From: UBA8752 sp040261275
GTDB taxonomy: Bacteria > Bacteroidota > Bacteroidia > Flavobacteriales_D > Sanyastnellaceae
DNA: 61,415 nucleotides
Assembly: GCA_040261275.1 (NCBI GenBank)
Contig: JBDQOI010000014.1
Coordinates: forward strand, 1 to 61,415
Reading direction: 5' to 3'
In this document: positions 8,209 through 15,852 of the stretch, piece by piece
How the letters are laid out: each line of letters opens with the position of its first letter
Position numbering within the stretch: the first letter of the stretch is position 1
Translations under genes and position numbers: made by a program
Notes under the pieces: model-generated
Told to the model about the DNA's origin: nothing
The model's database searches: none
Seen by the model: only the letters and a program-made list of their open reading frames with translations

Positions 8209-9296
8209 ATGCGGAAGGCGACCTGCCGGACGTGCCGAATGGTTTGGTCTTGCGCATCGAATTCGGCGGTCATGGCCTTTCCCGTAGGTTCTGCAAGAGC
8301 TTCGGATACCCGATTCAATCGCCCAATGGGAATGCCGCGTTCGCGTGCCGCTCGAAGGAGGGGGTCCCTGTTCATACGGCCGATTGCAACGGTCAATCTT
8401 TCTGCCAATTCCCGCCGGTACCGGACCCGCATGGGATTCGTCGAAAAGCGCGCGTCTTCTGCCCATTCGTTTGCATCGAGCAACTGACACAAGGACAGAA
8501 ATTGCCGGTCGTTGCCGACGGCCATTACCACCTTTCCACCGCAAGCACAGACAAACGTCTCCCCATAGGGCGCGATTTGCGGGTGCTCAGCGCCCAAGGG
8601 CTGAGGATCGTTCCCCGCCACGAGGAATTCGGTTCCGCGGTTGACCAGGGCGCTCATTCCGGAGGCGTCCAACCAGATTTCCGCGTAGCTGCCCCGTTGG
8701 TCTTTTTCTCTTTCCCACAAGGCAAGCAGGGCCGCCGACCGCATCTGATGGGCGGCCAGGATGTCCATCATGGCCACGGGCATCCGGAAAGGAGACCGGT
8801 CAGGTTCGCCGTTCATGTGCATCAGCCCGGTTTCGGCTTGAACCACCATGTCGTAGCCCGGCCGGTCCGGATCGCTCAGGAACCCTTGAAGGTGCAGGTG
8901 AATGAGTTCAGGAAATCGATGGGATAGCACAGTGGGGTCCAATCCCAATTTCGCCAAGCTGGAGGCTTTGAAATTCTGGATGAGAAAGTCTGTCGTACCC
9001 AACATTCCTTCAAGAGCCTCGCGGCCTGGCTCCGTTGCGAGGTCGAGCATGATGCCCCTCTTTGGGCCATTCGCCGCTGCATAGTATGCGCTGAGGCCAT
9101 CCGAGGACTCACCAGCGGATCGCCAGTTCCGGGTCACATCTCCTCCGGTTGCGGGATGTTCCACTTTAATGACATCCGCTCCAAGTTCGGCCAGAAAGGT
9201 GCCCACCAAGGGCCCCGCGAGGACGGATGCCAGCTCGACCACCTTGAGCCCTAGGAGCGGGCGGTGGTCGCCCAGAGGTGAAGGGGGAAGATCCAT
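8181..9296 (-). CDS. CaiB/BaiF family CoA-transferase (class III)
   Basis: A 371-residue class III acyl-CoA transferase that moves CoA between carboxylic acids. Features: LKVVELASVLAGPLVGTFLAE at the N-terminus (typical LxVLDL...AGP), DVIKVEHP, the catalytic Asp at about residue 178 (PVAMMDILAAHQ) and a C-terminal domain with RGIPIGRLNRVSE. The specific acids cannot be told from sequence. The gene stands 9 bp after the photolyase stop, but a TAAATT box formed by that stop codon suggests its own promoter. The 3' end overlaps the lytic transglycosylase gene. Confidence 0.87.
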   Translation of the reverse strand: MDLPPSPLGDHRPLLGLKVVELASVLAGPLVGTFLAELGADVIKVEHPATGGDVTRNWRSAGESSDGLSAYYAAANGPKRGIMLDLATEPGREALEGMLGTTDFLIQNFKASSLAKLGLDPTVLSHRFPELIHLHLQGFLSDPDRPGYDMVVQAETGLMHMNGEPDRSPFRMPVAMMDILAAHQMRSAALLALWEREKDQRGSYAEIWLDASGMSALVNRGTEFLVAGNDPQPLGAEHPQIAPYGETFVCACGGKVVMAVGNDRQFLSLCQLLDANEWAEDARFSTNPMRVRYRRELAERLTVAIGRMNRDPLLRAARERGIPIGRLNRVSEALAEPTGKAMTAEFDAQDQTIRHVRQVAFRIQRNGNLTT

Positions 9297-9302
9297 GCCG
9301 CC

Positions 9303-9308
9303 AATTTA
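9303..9308 (-). promoter_or_regulatory. Putative -10 hexamer TAAATT made from the photolyase stop codon
   Basis: On the minus strand the photolyase TAA stop (9308-9306) reads on as TAAATTGG, then CGGC and the ATG at 9296. The hexamer starts exactly 12 bases before that ATG. Confidence 0.42.
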
Positions 9309-10643
9309 GGCCTCAGCCAATGCGGCTTTGTAGGTGTCGATGGCCCTTTGTCGGGCGAACTTGTGCTCCACAATGGGGGACGCATAATCCGGCGTCCCCC
9401 ATTCGGGGACCCAACGCTTCACATAGATCCCCTGCGGATCAAATTTTTTCATCTGGCTTTCAGGGTTGAAAACCCGGAAATACGGAGCAGCATCGCAGCC
9501 ACTGCCGGAAGCCCACTGCCAGCCGCCCACATTGGAAGCCAATTCGTAGTCCAGCAATTTTTCGGCGAAGTAGCGCTCTCCCCAACGCCAGTCCACGAGC
9601 AAGTGCTTGCAGAGGAAACTGGCGACGACCATGCGGACCCGGTTGTGCATGAACCCGGTGGCATTCAGCTCGCGCATGCCTGCATCCACGAGGGGGTAGC
9701 CCGTTTCCCCTTTGCACCAGGCATCAAATCCGTCCTCATCCTGTCGCCAGGGGATGCGGTCGTATTTGGCCCTGAAAGCATCGCTCGCGCTGTGGGGAAA
9801 ATGGTGCAGGATGGCCTGATAGAATTCGCGCCAAATGAGCTCCGTCAGCCATTTTTCGCTGTGTTGCATGCCCCGTTGGGCCAAGTGGCGAATCGATACG
9901 GTACCAAACCGCAATTGCAGACTCATCCGCGAGGTTCCCACAATCGAGGGGGTGTCTCTCCGTTCGGCGTATTGCGCGAGGACGTCATTTTCAAGCGCCA
10001 CTTCAAATGCCGACCATCCGGTGGAGTCCCCACTCTGAGCGTCGAAACCCATTTCCTTCAGCGCGGGAATGGCAGGTGCAGGACATTTCGCCCAGCGTGA
10101 AGACGAGGGCATTTCCACAGTCTTCAGCGGCGCTTGGTCCAAGGATGCCAAGACCTTGTGCCATTTCTTGGAATAAGGGGTAAATACGGTGTAGGGCGTA
10201 CCGTCGTCCTTCAGTACGGCCTCTGGTGGCAGAATCACGTGGTCCTCATGCTGTTCAAATCGAATGCCCTCTTCGGCAGCCCACGACGCGATTTCTCCAT
10301 CCCGCTTGACGGGATAGGGAGCGTAGTCACGGTTGGTGTGGATTTGAACGACGCGAAGCCCTTCTTTTCGAAGCCGCTCCACGGTTTTCTTGAGTGCGCT
10401 GGCCGGGTGGCCGTAGGCGGCATGTAATGCACCTTCCTGTGCTGCATATTGCTCGGACAAACCCGTGATGTGGTGATGGATAAAACCGACCCGGTGGTCC
10501 AATGCTGGCAACCGTTCCAGGATGTGTCGATCAAAACAGAAAAAGGGAACCACAGGCAATCCCGAACCACACGCTGCGGCAAGTCCGCGGTTGTCATGGG
10601 TGCGCAAATCCCGGCGGTGCCAGAAAAGGGAGACTTCAGTCAT
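9306..10643 (-). CDS. Deoxyribodipyrimidine photolyase / cryptochrome family
   Basis: A 445-residue DNA photolyase, repairing UV-induced pyrimidine dimers with light. The N-terminal antenna-binding alpha/beta domain begins VSLFWHRRDLRTHDNRGL. The FAD-binding helical domain shows GTSRMSLQLRFGTVS, LIWREFYQAILHHFP, TGYPLVDAGMRELNATG, MHNRVRMVVASFLCKHL and NVGGWQWASGSGCDAAPYFR, which match class I CPD photolyases well. A CPD specificity is likely but not proven. The gene follows a TIGR01777 epimerase gene; in several Proteobacteria these two families occur together in light-induced regulons. A hairpin with a U-rich tail ends about 8 bp before the start codon. Confidence 0.92.
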   Translation of the reverse strand: MTEVSLFWHRRDLRTHDNRGLAAACGSGLPVVPFFCFDRHILERLPALDHRVGFIHHHITGLSEQYAAQEGALHAAYGHPASALKKTVERLRKEGLRVVQIHTNRDYAPYPVKRDGEIASWAAEEGIRFEQHEDHVILPPEAVLKDDGTPYTVFTPYSKKWHKVLASLDQAPLKTVEMPSSSRWAKCPAPAIPALKEMGFDAQSGDSTGWSAFEVALENDVLAQYAERRDTPSIVGTSRMSLQLRFGTVSIRHLAQRGMQHSEKWLTELIWREFYQAILHHFPHSASDAFRAKYDRIPWRQDEDGFDAWCKGETGYPLVDAGMRELNATGFMHNRVRMVVASFLCKHLLVDWRWGERYFAEKLLDYELASNVGGWQWASGSGCDAAPYFRVFNPESQMKKFDPQGIYVKRWVPEWGTPDYASPIVEHKFARQRAIDTYKAALAEA

Positions 10644-10650
10644 GAAAAGG

Positions 10651-10688
10651 GCGAAAAAGAGGCAGCCTGGAGTTCCCTCCAGGCCGCC
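10651..10688 (-). terminator. Intrinsic-terminator-like hairpin directly upstream of the photolyase start
   Basis: Minus strand: an 8-bp perfect stem GCCTGGAG/CTCCAGGC (10665-10672 and 10677-10684, loop of four), extended by GGC/GCC after one A-C mismatch, followed by TCTTTTTC. This is a terminator layout, but it is placed between the epimerase gene and the photolyase ATG at 10643, leaving no space for a promoter after it. It could end the epimerase transcript or act as an attenuator in the photolyase leader. Confidence 0.6.
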
Positions 10689-10818
10689 AGCAAATCAAAC
10701 GTGATCATTAACACCTTACTGATCAAGAGCCCCTCGTTCGGGGACATGAAAGGAACATGAGGAGGTATCGAATGTTCAGTGGAACATAAAATAATGGGGG
10801 AGCGAGGCGGCATTCGCC
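10689..10818. other. Non-coding spacer with paired short palindromes
   Basis: Between the hairpin and the epimerase stop there are two TGATCA palindromes (10702-10707 and 10720-10725, 18 bp apart), and an inverted pair ATGTTC-agtg-GAACAT (10772-10787) with another GGAACAT at 10752. No supported gene. Possible operator sites for photolyase regulation; function unknown. Confidence 0.3.
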
Positions 10819-11754
10819 TTATTCGCTCGGCCAGTAGGAAGCGAGGGCTCCTTCCAAATGAGGGTAGGCCGGATCAAAACCGGAAGCGATCAGCTTGTGC
10901 GATTGAATGCGATGCGATGCGAGCAAGGCCGAAGCCGCTTCCCCGAAACGGAGCCGGATGGCCCAACGGGGAACGGGAGGTAGGAAATGAGGACGGCGTA
11001 ACACCCGAGCCAGCACCTGGCTGAATTCCCTCTGCCTGACGGGATTGGGTGAAACTGCATTGAACGCACCTCGCCATTCGGGCGTTTCCAGTGCCTTGAC
11101 GATGATGGATACTAGATCCTCCCGATGGATCCAGCTCTGCCATTGCGTGCCCGGGGCCAGGGCAGCCCCGAGGCCCCAGCGGTAGAGTGGGACAAGCTGC
11201 TTCAGCACCCCACCATCCGGAGCGAGCACCAGTCCGATTCGGAGGCGAACTTCTCCTCCGCCCAATTGGCCAAAGCGGATGGCAGCCTCTTCCCAGCGCT
11301 GAACCACTTCGGTGAGAAACCCATGTCCGGGAGGGTCGGATTCCGAACGCCACGCATCGCCTTGTTCATACCAGCCGACGGCGCTCGCCGATACCAGCCG
11401 TGGGGCCATGCCCCGGGATGCGCACTCGCGCTGAAGCAGCGCAAGGGTGGACAACCGGCTGGCCAAAATTCGTTCTCGTGCCTTCGTGCCCCAGCGTTGG
11501 GCCACCGTTTCCCCCGCTAGGTGCACGATTTGGCCTACGTTTTTCAATGCCTCAGGGTCCATTTCACCGAGGTTGGGCCGCCACGCGAATGCCCTGACGG
11601 ATGATTCTGCGAAAGGAGCCCGGGATACGTCCCGGGTCAGGATGTGAATCCGCCTATTCGGCTCCAAGCGATGCAACCGGGTCACCAATGCGCGTCCCAC
11701 CAAGCCAGTGGCACCCGTGATGAGAATGGTGGAAGAAGGGCGGGCAGAAGACAT
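10819..11754 (-). CDS. TIGR01777 family NAD(P)-dependent epimerase (SDR39U1/YfcH-like)
   Basis: A 311-residue extended short-chain dehydrogenase of the TIGR01777/COG1090 family. The dinucleotide-binding motif ILITGATGLVGRAL is at residues 10-23, the family stretch IVHLAGETVAQRW follows, then SASAVGWYEQGD at the active site, LRIGLVLAPDGGVL, and SWIHREDLV before the C-terminal DUF1731-like tail ending in HLEGALASYW. The substrate of the family is unknown. The ATG at 11754 gives the usual short lead into the nucleotide motif; an upstream ATG at 11772 adds six residues. It lies upstream of the photolyase gene on the same strand. Confidence 0.88.
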   Translation of the reverse strand: MSSARPSSTILITGATGLVGRALVTRLHRLEPNRRIHILTRDVSRAPFAESSVRAFAWRPNLGEMDPEALKNVGQIVHLAGETVAQRWGTKARERILASRLSTLALLQRECASRGMAPRLVSASAVGWYEQGDAWRSESDPPGHGFLTEVVQRWEEAAIRFGQLGGGEVRLRIGLVLAPDGGVLKQLVPLYRWGLGAALAPGTQWQSWIHREDLVSIIVKALETPEWRGAFNAVSPNPVRQREFSQVLARVLRRPHFLPPVPRWAIRLRFGEAASALLASHRIQSHKLIASGFDPAYPHLEGALASYWPSE

Positions 11755-11853
11755 GGAGGGGAGGGCGTGCACACAGAACCAATTCCCATGACTTCAAGTT
11801 CAATACTGCTCAGGCGTGAATTCGACTAAAAAATAAAATAAACTCACTAAACG

Positions 11854-11885
11854 TGTAAAAATCAAGACGAATTTGTATTTTTACA
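11854..11885. promoter_or_regulatory. Perfect 9-bp inverted repeat over the putative -10 region of the choice-of-anchor-B gene
   Basis: TGTAAAAAT (11854-11862) and ATTTTTACA (11877-11885) are exact reverse complements separated by 14 bp, in an AT-rich patch (about 11815-11885) that stands out from its surroundings. The right arm contains most of a TATTTT -10-like hexamer (11876-11881) on the plus strand. It is 15 bp from the GTG start. A candidate operator; the regulator is unknown. Confidence 0.45.
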
Positions 11886-11900
11886 GGTACAACTGAGATC

Positions 11901-13943
11901 GTGTCAAATCCATTGGTTTCCCGAGTTGCCGGATCGCTTGCTGCAGGATTCGTTTGGCTGTTGGCCCTCTCAGCAGGAGCCCAGGGAAAGTGCATGGCAG
12001 GCTTTGTGAATGAGACCTGGCCCTGTCACAAGGTTGAATTGCTCGCCCAGGTTCCCAATGTCATGACCGGTGACATGACGGCCAATGACCTCTGGGGTTG
12101 GACAGACCCACTGGACGGCAGAGAGTACGTTCTTCTCGGCAAGCGAAATGGCACATGGTTCATCGAGGTTAGCGAGCCCTATGCCCCGCGCGTGGTGGGC
12201 AAGCTGGCGACAACGGGTCTGGCCAACAGCCTGTGGCGCGACATCAAGGTCGTGAACGACCACATGGTCGTGGTGAGCGAAGTCGTCAATTCCCGTCTCC
12301 AAGTCTTCGATCTCACCCGCTTGCGGGACCATACCAATGTGGGCCCCTTGGTGACCTTCTCCACGGACACCTTGGTCGGTGAGTTTTCCAAGGCCCACAA
12401 CCTGGCGGTGGCTCCCGATGAGCCCATCGCCTACGTATGCGGGGCGAACGGTGCCGGTGGATTGTTGGCCTTTGACTTGAGTGACCCGGTTGACCCCGTG
12501 CTCACCGGGAGTTGGAATGAAGCCTATGTCCACGATGCCCATGTCATTCGCTACGATGGCCCCGACAGCAGCCACACGGGCAAGCTCATTGCCGCAGTCA
12601 GCTGCGCCACGAACTTCCGAATGCTGGACGTCACTGACCCATCGGACATGATGGAACTGTCCTCCGCCGCCCATCAGCCGCATGGCTATATCCATCAAGG
12701 CTGGTTCTCACCGGACCATCGATATTTCTACTTGGGAGACGAGACCGATGAGACTATGGAATGGGTCGACAGCACGCACACCTACGTCTGGGATGTCCAG
12801 GACCTCGAGAACCCCGTGTTGATTTCTGCAGAGAACCTCGGAACCTCGGGGACGGACCACAACATGTACGTCCGCGGAGATTGGTTGTGCCAGAGCAATT
12901 ATGCCGATGGTCTTCGCCTACAACGCACGGAGCCCGACAGCACCAATATCTTGGAGGAGAAGGCGTTCTTCGATACTCAGCCCGACATCGACGAACCGGG
13001 CTTTTCAGGAAGTTGGAGCAACTACCCCTTTTTCGAATCGGGCACCATTGCCGTCTCCGATCAGTCCAATGGTCTTTTCCTCGTTCGGACCAACTTCATG
13101 AGGCTTTGGCCGGAATGGGTGTCCGTGTGCCCTGAGGATACACTGCGGATTCAAATGGAGCTCGATTCCTGCATTTCAGGACCAGTGGCGGTGCATCTTC
13201 CCGATGGCGTGGATTGGATTTCCGTGGACAGCCTTCCCGGCCCGGGGGTTTGGACATTGGAGATGGTGGGATTTGACTGGTCGGAGATGTGGGGACTGAC
13301 CGTGCGGGTTTCGGGACAGGGATGGGTACATGCCTACCGAATTTTTGTGGATGTGACATCAGACGCCATGCACTATCCCGATGCCGATGCCGACGGTTAT
13401 GGAACCTTTATCGGCTCCGTATCTGGATGCAGTCCAGGACCGGGCTATGCTCACGTCGGGGGAGATTGTGACGATACGGATTCCGATGTCCACCCGGGGA
13501 TGCCCGACCCTTGCGATGGAGTGGACAATGACTGTGACCAGGCCATCGATGAGAACGGCATTTCCATTCCCTTCTACCTGGACATCGACGGCGATGGCAT
13601 CGCAGGCAATACGGTGTTTTCCTCGTGTACACCACCCCCCACTGCCTTTGATGGGGCAGGCGGCGATTGCAATGACCTAGACCCGACCATCTATCCGGGT
13701 GCTCCTCCCACCTTGGCGGGGGTAGACAACGATTGCAATGGCTACATTTTGGGGTTGGAGCAACTGGGAGGGGGGTGCACCGGCGACCTCAATGAAGATG
13801 GATCGGTCACGATACAAGACCTCTTGACTTTCCTCAACGTCTTCGGTGAAAGCGGATTCTATGCGGCCGACCTCAATTTTGACCAGCACGTGGGCGTGGC
13901 TGACCTCCTGCTGATGCTCGGGCTTTTGGGCAACGACTGCTAA
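11901..13943 (+). CDS. Secreted choice-of-anchor B protein with MopE-like and dockerin-like repeats
   Basis: A 680-residue exported protein starting at GTG. The signal peptide ends at LSAGAQG near residue 29. Residues about 45-410 match the choice-of-anchor B / LVIVD beta-propeller type (NDLWGWTDPLDGREY, TWFIEVSEPYAPRVVGKL, DVTDPSDMMELS). Residues about 490-605 carry two putative metal-binding MopE-like units (DCDDTDSDVHPGMPDPCDG, VDNDCDQAIDENG, DCNDLDPTIYPGAPP, VDNDCNGY). The last 55 residues are dockerin-like: GDLNEDGSVTIQDLLTFLN and ADLNFDQHVGVADLLLML, two Ca-binding EF-hand-like halves. There is no recognisable T9SS C-terminal domain, so the route to the surface is unclear. Convergent with the ABC exporter gene, 7 bp apart. 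Confidence 0.85.
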   Translation: MSNPLVSRVAGSLAAGFVWLLALSAGAQGKCMAGFVNETWPCHKVELLAQVPNVMTGDMTANDLWGWTDPLDGREYVLLGKRNGTWFIEVSEPYAPRVVGKLATTGLANSLWRDIKVVNDHMVVVSEVVNSRLQVFDLTRLRDHTNVGPLVTFSTDTLVGEFSKAHNLAVAPDEPIAYVCGANGAGGLLAFDLSDPVDPVLTGSWNEAYVHDAHVIRYDGPDSSHTGKLIAAVSCATNFRMLDVTDPSDMMELSSAAHQPHGYIHQGWFSPDHRYFYLGDETDETMEWVDSTHTYVWDVQDLENPVLISAENLGTSGTDHNMYVRGDWLCQSNYADGLRLQRTEPDSTNILEEKAFFDTQPDIDEPGFSGSWSNYPFFESGTIAVSDQSNGLFLVRTNFMRLWPEWVSVCPEDTLRIQMELDSCISGPVAVHLPDGVDWISVDSLPGPGVWTLEMVGFDWSEMWGLTVRVSGQGWVHAYRIFVDVTSDAMHYPDADADGYGTFIGSVSGCSPGPGYAHVGGDCDDTDSDVHPGMPDPCDGVDNDCDQAIDENGISIPFYLDIDGDGIAGNTVFSSCTPPPTAFDGAGGDCNDLDPTIYPGAPPTLAGVDNDCNGYILGLEQLGGGCTGDLNEDGSVTIQDLLTFLNVFGESGFYAADLNFDQHVGVADLLLMLGLLGNDC

Positions 13944-13950
13944 CGTTCGA

Positions 13951-15840
13951 TCAGCCGGCGGACGGCATTTGCTGTCTGCGGTTCAACTCAGCGTAGAGCC
14001 CACCCTGATCCAGCAGTGCTTCGTGGGTGCCCCTTTCCACGATTTTGCCTTCATCGAGCACAAGGATGAGGTCAGCCCCCCTCACGGTGGAAACGCGGTG
14101 GGACACCAAAATGGCGGTACGCCCCTCCATCAGGCGTTTCAGATTGCCGAGGATGACCGTTTCGGTTTCCGTATCCACCGCACTCAAGCAGTCGTCAAAA
14201 ATCAGAATCTGAGGCTGTTTTATGATGGCCCTGGCGATCGAAATGCGTTGCTTCTGGCCTCCGCTGAGATTGACGCCGCGCTCCCCGAGCAGGGTCTGAT
14301 AACCCGCAGGAAATTCAGCGATATTGTCGTGCACATCCGCATCTCGGGCGGCTTGCTCGATCTCATCTTCCGTGACATCATCGACGCCAAATGCGATGTT
14401 CGCGGCGATGGTGTCCGAGAAAAGAAATACGTCCTGGGGTACATAGCCTATGGCCCTCCTGAGGCTGGGCAGGTGGATGTCAACCAGATCGTGCCCGTCG
14501 ATTTCCACCGATCCTGTTGAGGGGTCATGAAGCCGCGCAATCAGCTGAGCCAAGGTGGTTTTGCCACTTCCTGTTCGACCAATGACAGCCATCGTTTGAC
14601 CGGGCATGAGCTCGAAGGAGATGTCATGCAAAGCCCGAATCCCGGAATCGGGATAGGTCAATCCGACCTCTTTGAATGTGATGCGCCCCTCCACCGGATG
14701 CGGACGGGGAGCGGTGTTTCGGATGTCGGGGACGACATCGAGGAAGGCGTTGATTCGGCCCTGGCTCGCTGCGGCTTTTTGCACGAGGGAGGTGACCCAG
14801 CCCACCGAGGCAAAGGGCCAGGTCAGAAGGTTGACATAGAACACGAATTGAAAAATGTGGCCCAATTGCAGGTCTCCGGAAAAAACGCGCAGACCTCCAA
14901 CGTAAATCGTGAGGATGGTGCTGAGTCCCACCAGCATCACGATGATGGGCATGAACATGGCATCGATCTTGACGAGGTCAAGCGTTCTGAACTTGTATTC
15001 ATCCGCAGCATCGCGGAATCGCTCAAACGCCCGTTGCTCGCGGTTGTGGGCAGCGAGGATCCGGATGCCAGAGAAATACTGCTGGACATTGGCGCTGAGC
15101 AGGCTTTGCTGCGATTGAACCGCGTCGCTCTTGGTATGGATGCGGCTGCTGACCTTGTAGACCCCGTAGCTCATCAACGGCAACGGAGCCAGTGACCAAA
15201 GGGTCAGGGTGACGTCGATCTTGAGCATCACACCCACGGTAAGCAGCATCATGGTGACCAAGGTCAAGCCGTACATGACCGCTGGCCCGAGGTACATCCT
15301 GACTTTCGAGACGTCCTCGGAGATCCTGTTCATCAAGTCCCCTGTGGCGTGTTGCTTGTAGAATGACATCGGCAACCGCTGGTATTGATCGTAGATGGCC
15401 TCCTTCAAGTCGTATTCGATGAGACGGCTCATCACGATGATGGTCTGGCGGGTCATGAAGGAGAAAACACCTTTCATCAAGTAGGCCAGCATGTACAGCA
15501 GCGCCTGCAGACCTGCGATCCACCCCACGAACCGTATGAGCTCATCACGCGAGGAAGGAGGGGCCCAATTGCCTCCCATTCCCCCTGCCCATCGGCTGAG
15601 AAATTCAAGCGTAGGTGGCGCACTCAAAGGAGGCTCGGCAAAGACCGTCGCCGGGTCCGTCCCCGCATCCAGTGGACTGAGGAATCGGGTGTAGGCTTCC
15701 TGAAGGAGATTGATTCCCTCTCCGATGACAACGGGTGCAAACACCGAGAAGGCGTTGGTCAGGAAAACGAAGAGGATGCCGAGGGCGAGTCTGCCGCGGT
15801 ACTTCCAGAAAAACGGGTTCAGTGCGGCGAGTGGGCCCAT
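13951..15840 (-). CDS. ABC exporter half-transporter (membrane plus ATPase)
   Basis: A 629-residue type I exporter with an N-terminal six-helix membrane domain and a C-terminal ATPase, probably acting as a dimer in the inner membrane. ATPase motifs: Walker A GRTGSGKTT, Q-loop GYVPQDVFLFSD, signature LSGGQKQR, Walker B ILIFDDCLSAVD and H-loop LVSHRVST. The Walker B ends Asp-Asp-Cys where active exporters usually have Asp-Glu-Ala/Pro, so the catalytic Glu is replaced by Asp as in MdlA-like subunits. The first extracellular loop between helices 1 and 2 is long (about residues 45-95, Pro-rich). Substrate unknown. It starts 9 bp after the TonB-receptor stop, with its own TAACTT box. Confidence 0.9.
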   Translation of the reverse strand: MGPLAALNPFFWKYRGRLALGILFVFLTNAFSVFAPVVIGEGINLLQEAYTRFLSPLDAGTDPATVFAEPPLSAPPTLEFLSRWAGGMGGNWAPPSSRDELIRFVGWIAGLQALLYMLAYLMKGVFSFMTRQTIIVMSRLIEYDLKEAIYDQYQRLPMSFYKQHATGDLMNRISEDVSKVRMYLGPAVMYGLTLVTMMLLTVGVMLKIDVTLTLWSLAPLPLMSYGVYKVSSRIHTKSDAVQSQQSLLSANVQQYFSGIRILAAHNREQRAFERFRDAADEYKFRTLDLVKIDAMFMPIIVMLVGLSTILTIYVGGLRVFSGDLQLGHIFQFVFYVNLLTWPFASVGWVTSLVQKAAASQGRINAFLDVVPDIRNTAPRPHPVEGRITFKEVGLTYPDSGIRALHDISFELMPGQTMAVIGRTGSGKTTLAQLIARLHDPSTGSVEIDGHDLVDIHLPSLRRAIGYVPQDVFLFSDTIAANIAFGVDDVTEDEIEQAARDADVHDNIAEFPAGYQTLLGERGVNLSGGQKQRISIARAIIKQPQILIFDDCLSAVDTETETVILGNLKRLMEGRTAILVSHRVSTVRGADLILVLDEGKIVERGTHEALLDQGGLYAELNRRQQMPSAG

Positions 15841-15846
15841 GCGGCG

Positions 15847-15852
15847 AAGTTA
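15847..15852 (-). promoter_or_regulatory. Putative -10 hexamer TAACTT made from the TonB-receptor stop codon
   Basis: The receptor stop TAA (15852-15850) reads on as TAACTTCG, then CCGC and the ATG at 15840. The hexamer begins exactly 12 bases before the start of the ABC exporter. Confidence 0.45.

Noticed and set aside
10758..10789. AGGAGGT followed by a five-codon frame
   Set aside because: The frame ends after five codons and nothing else supports a gene.
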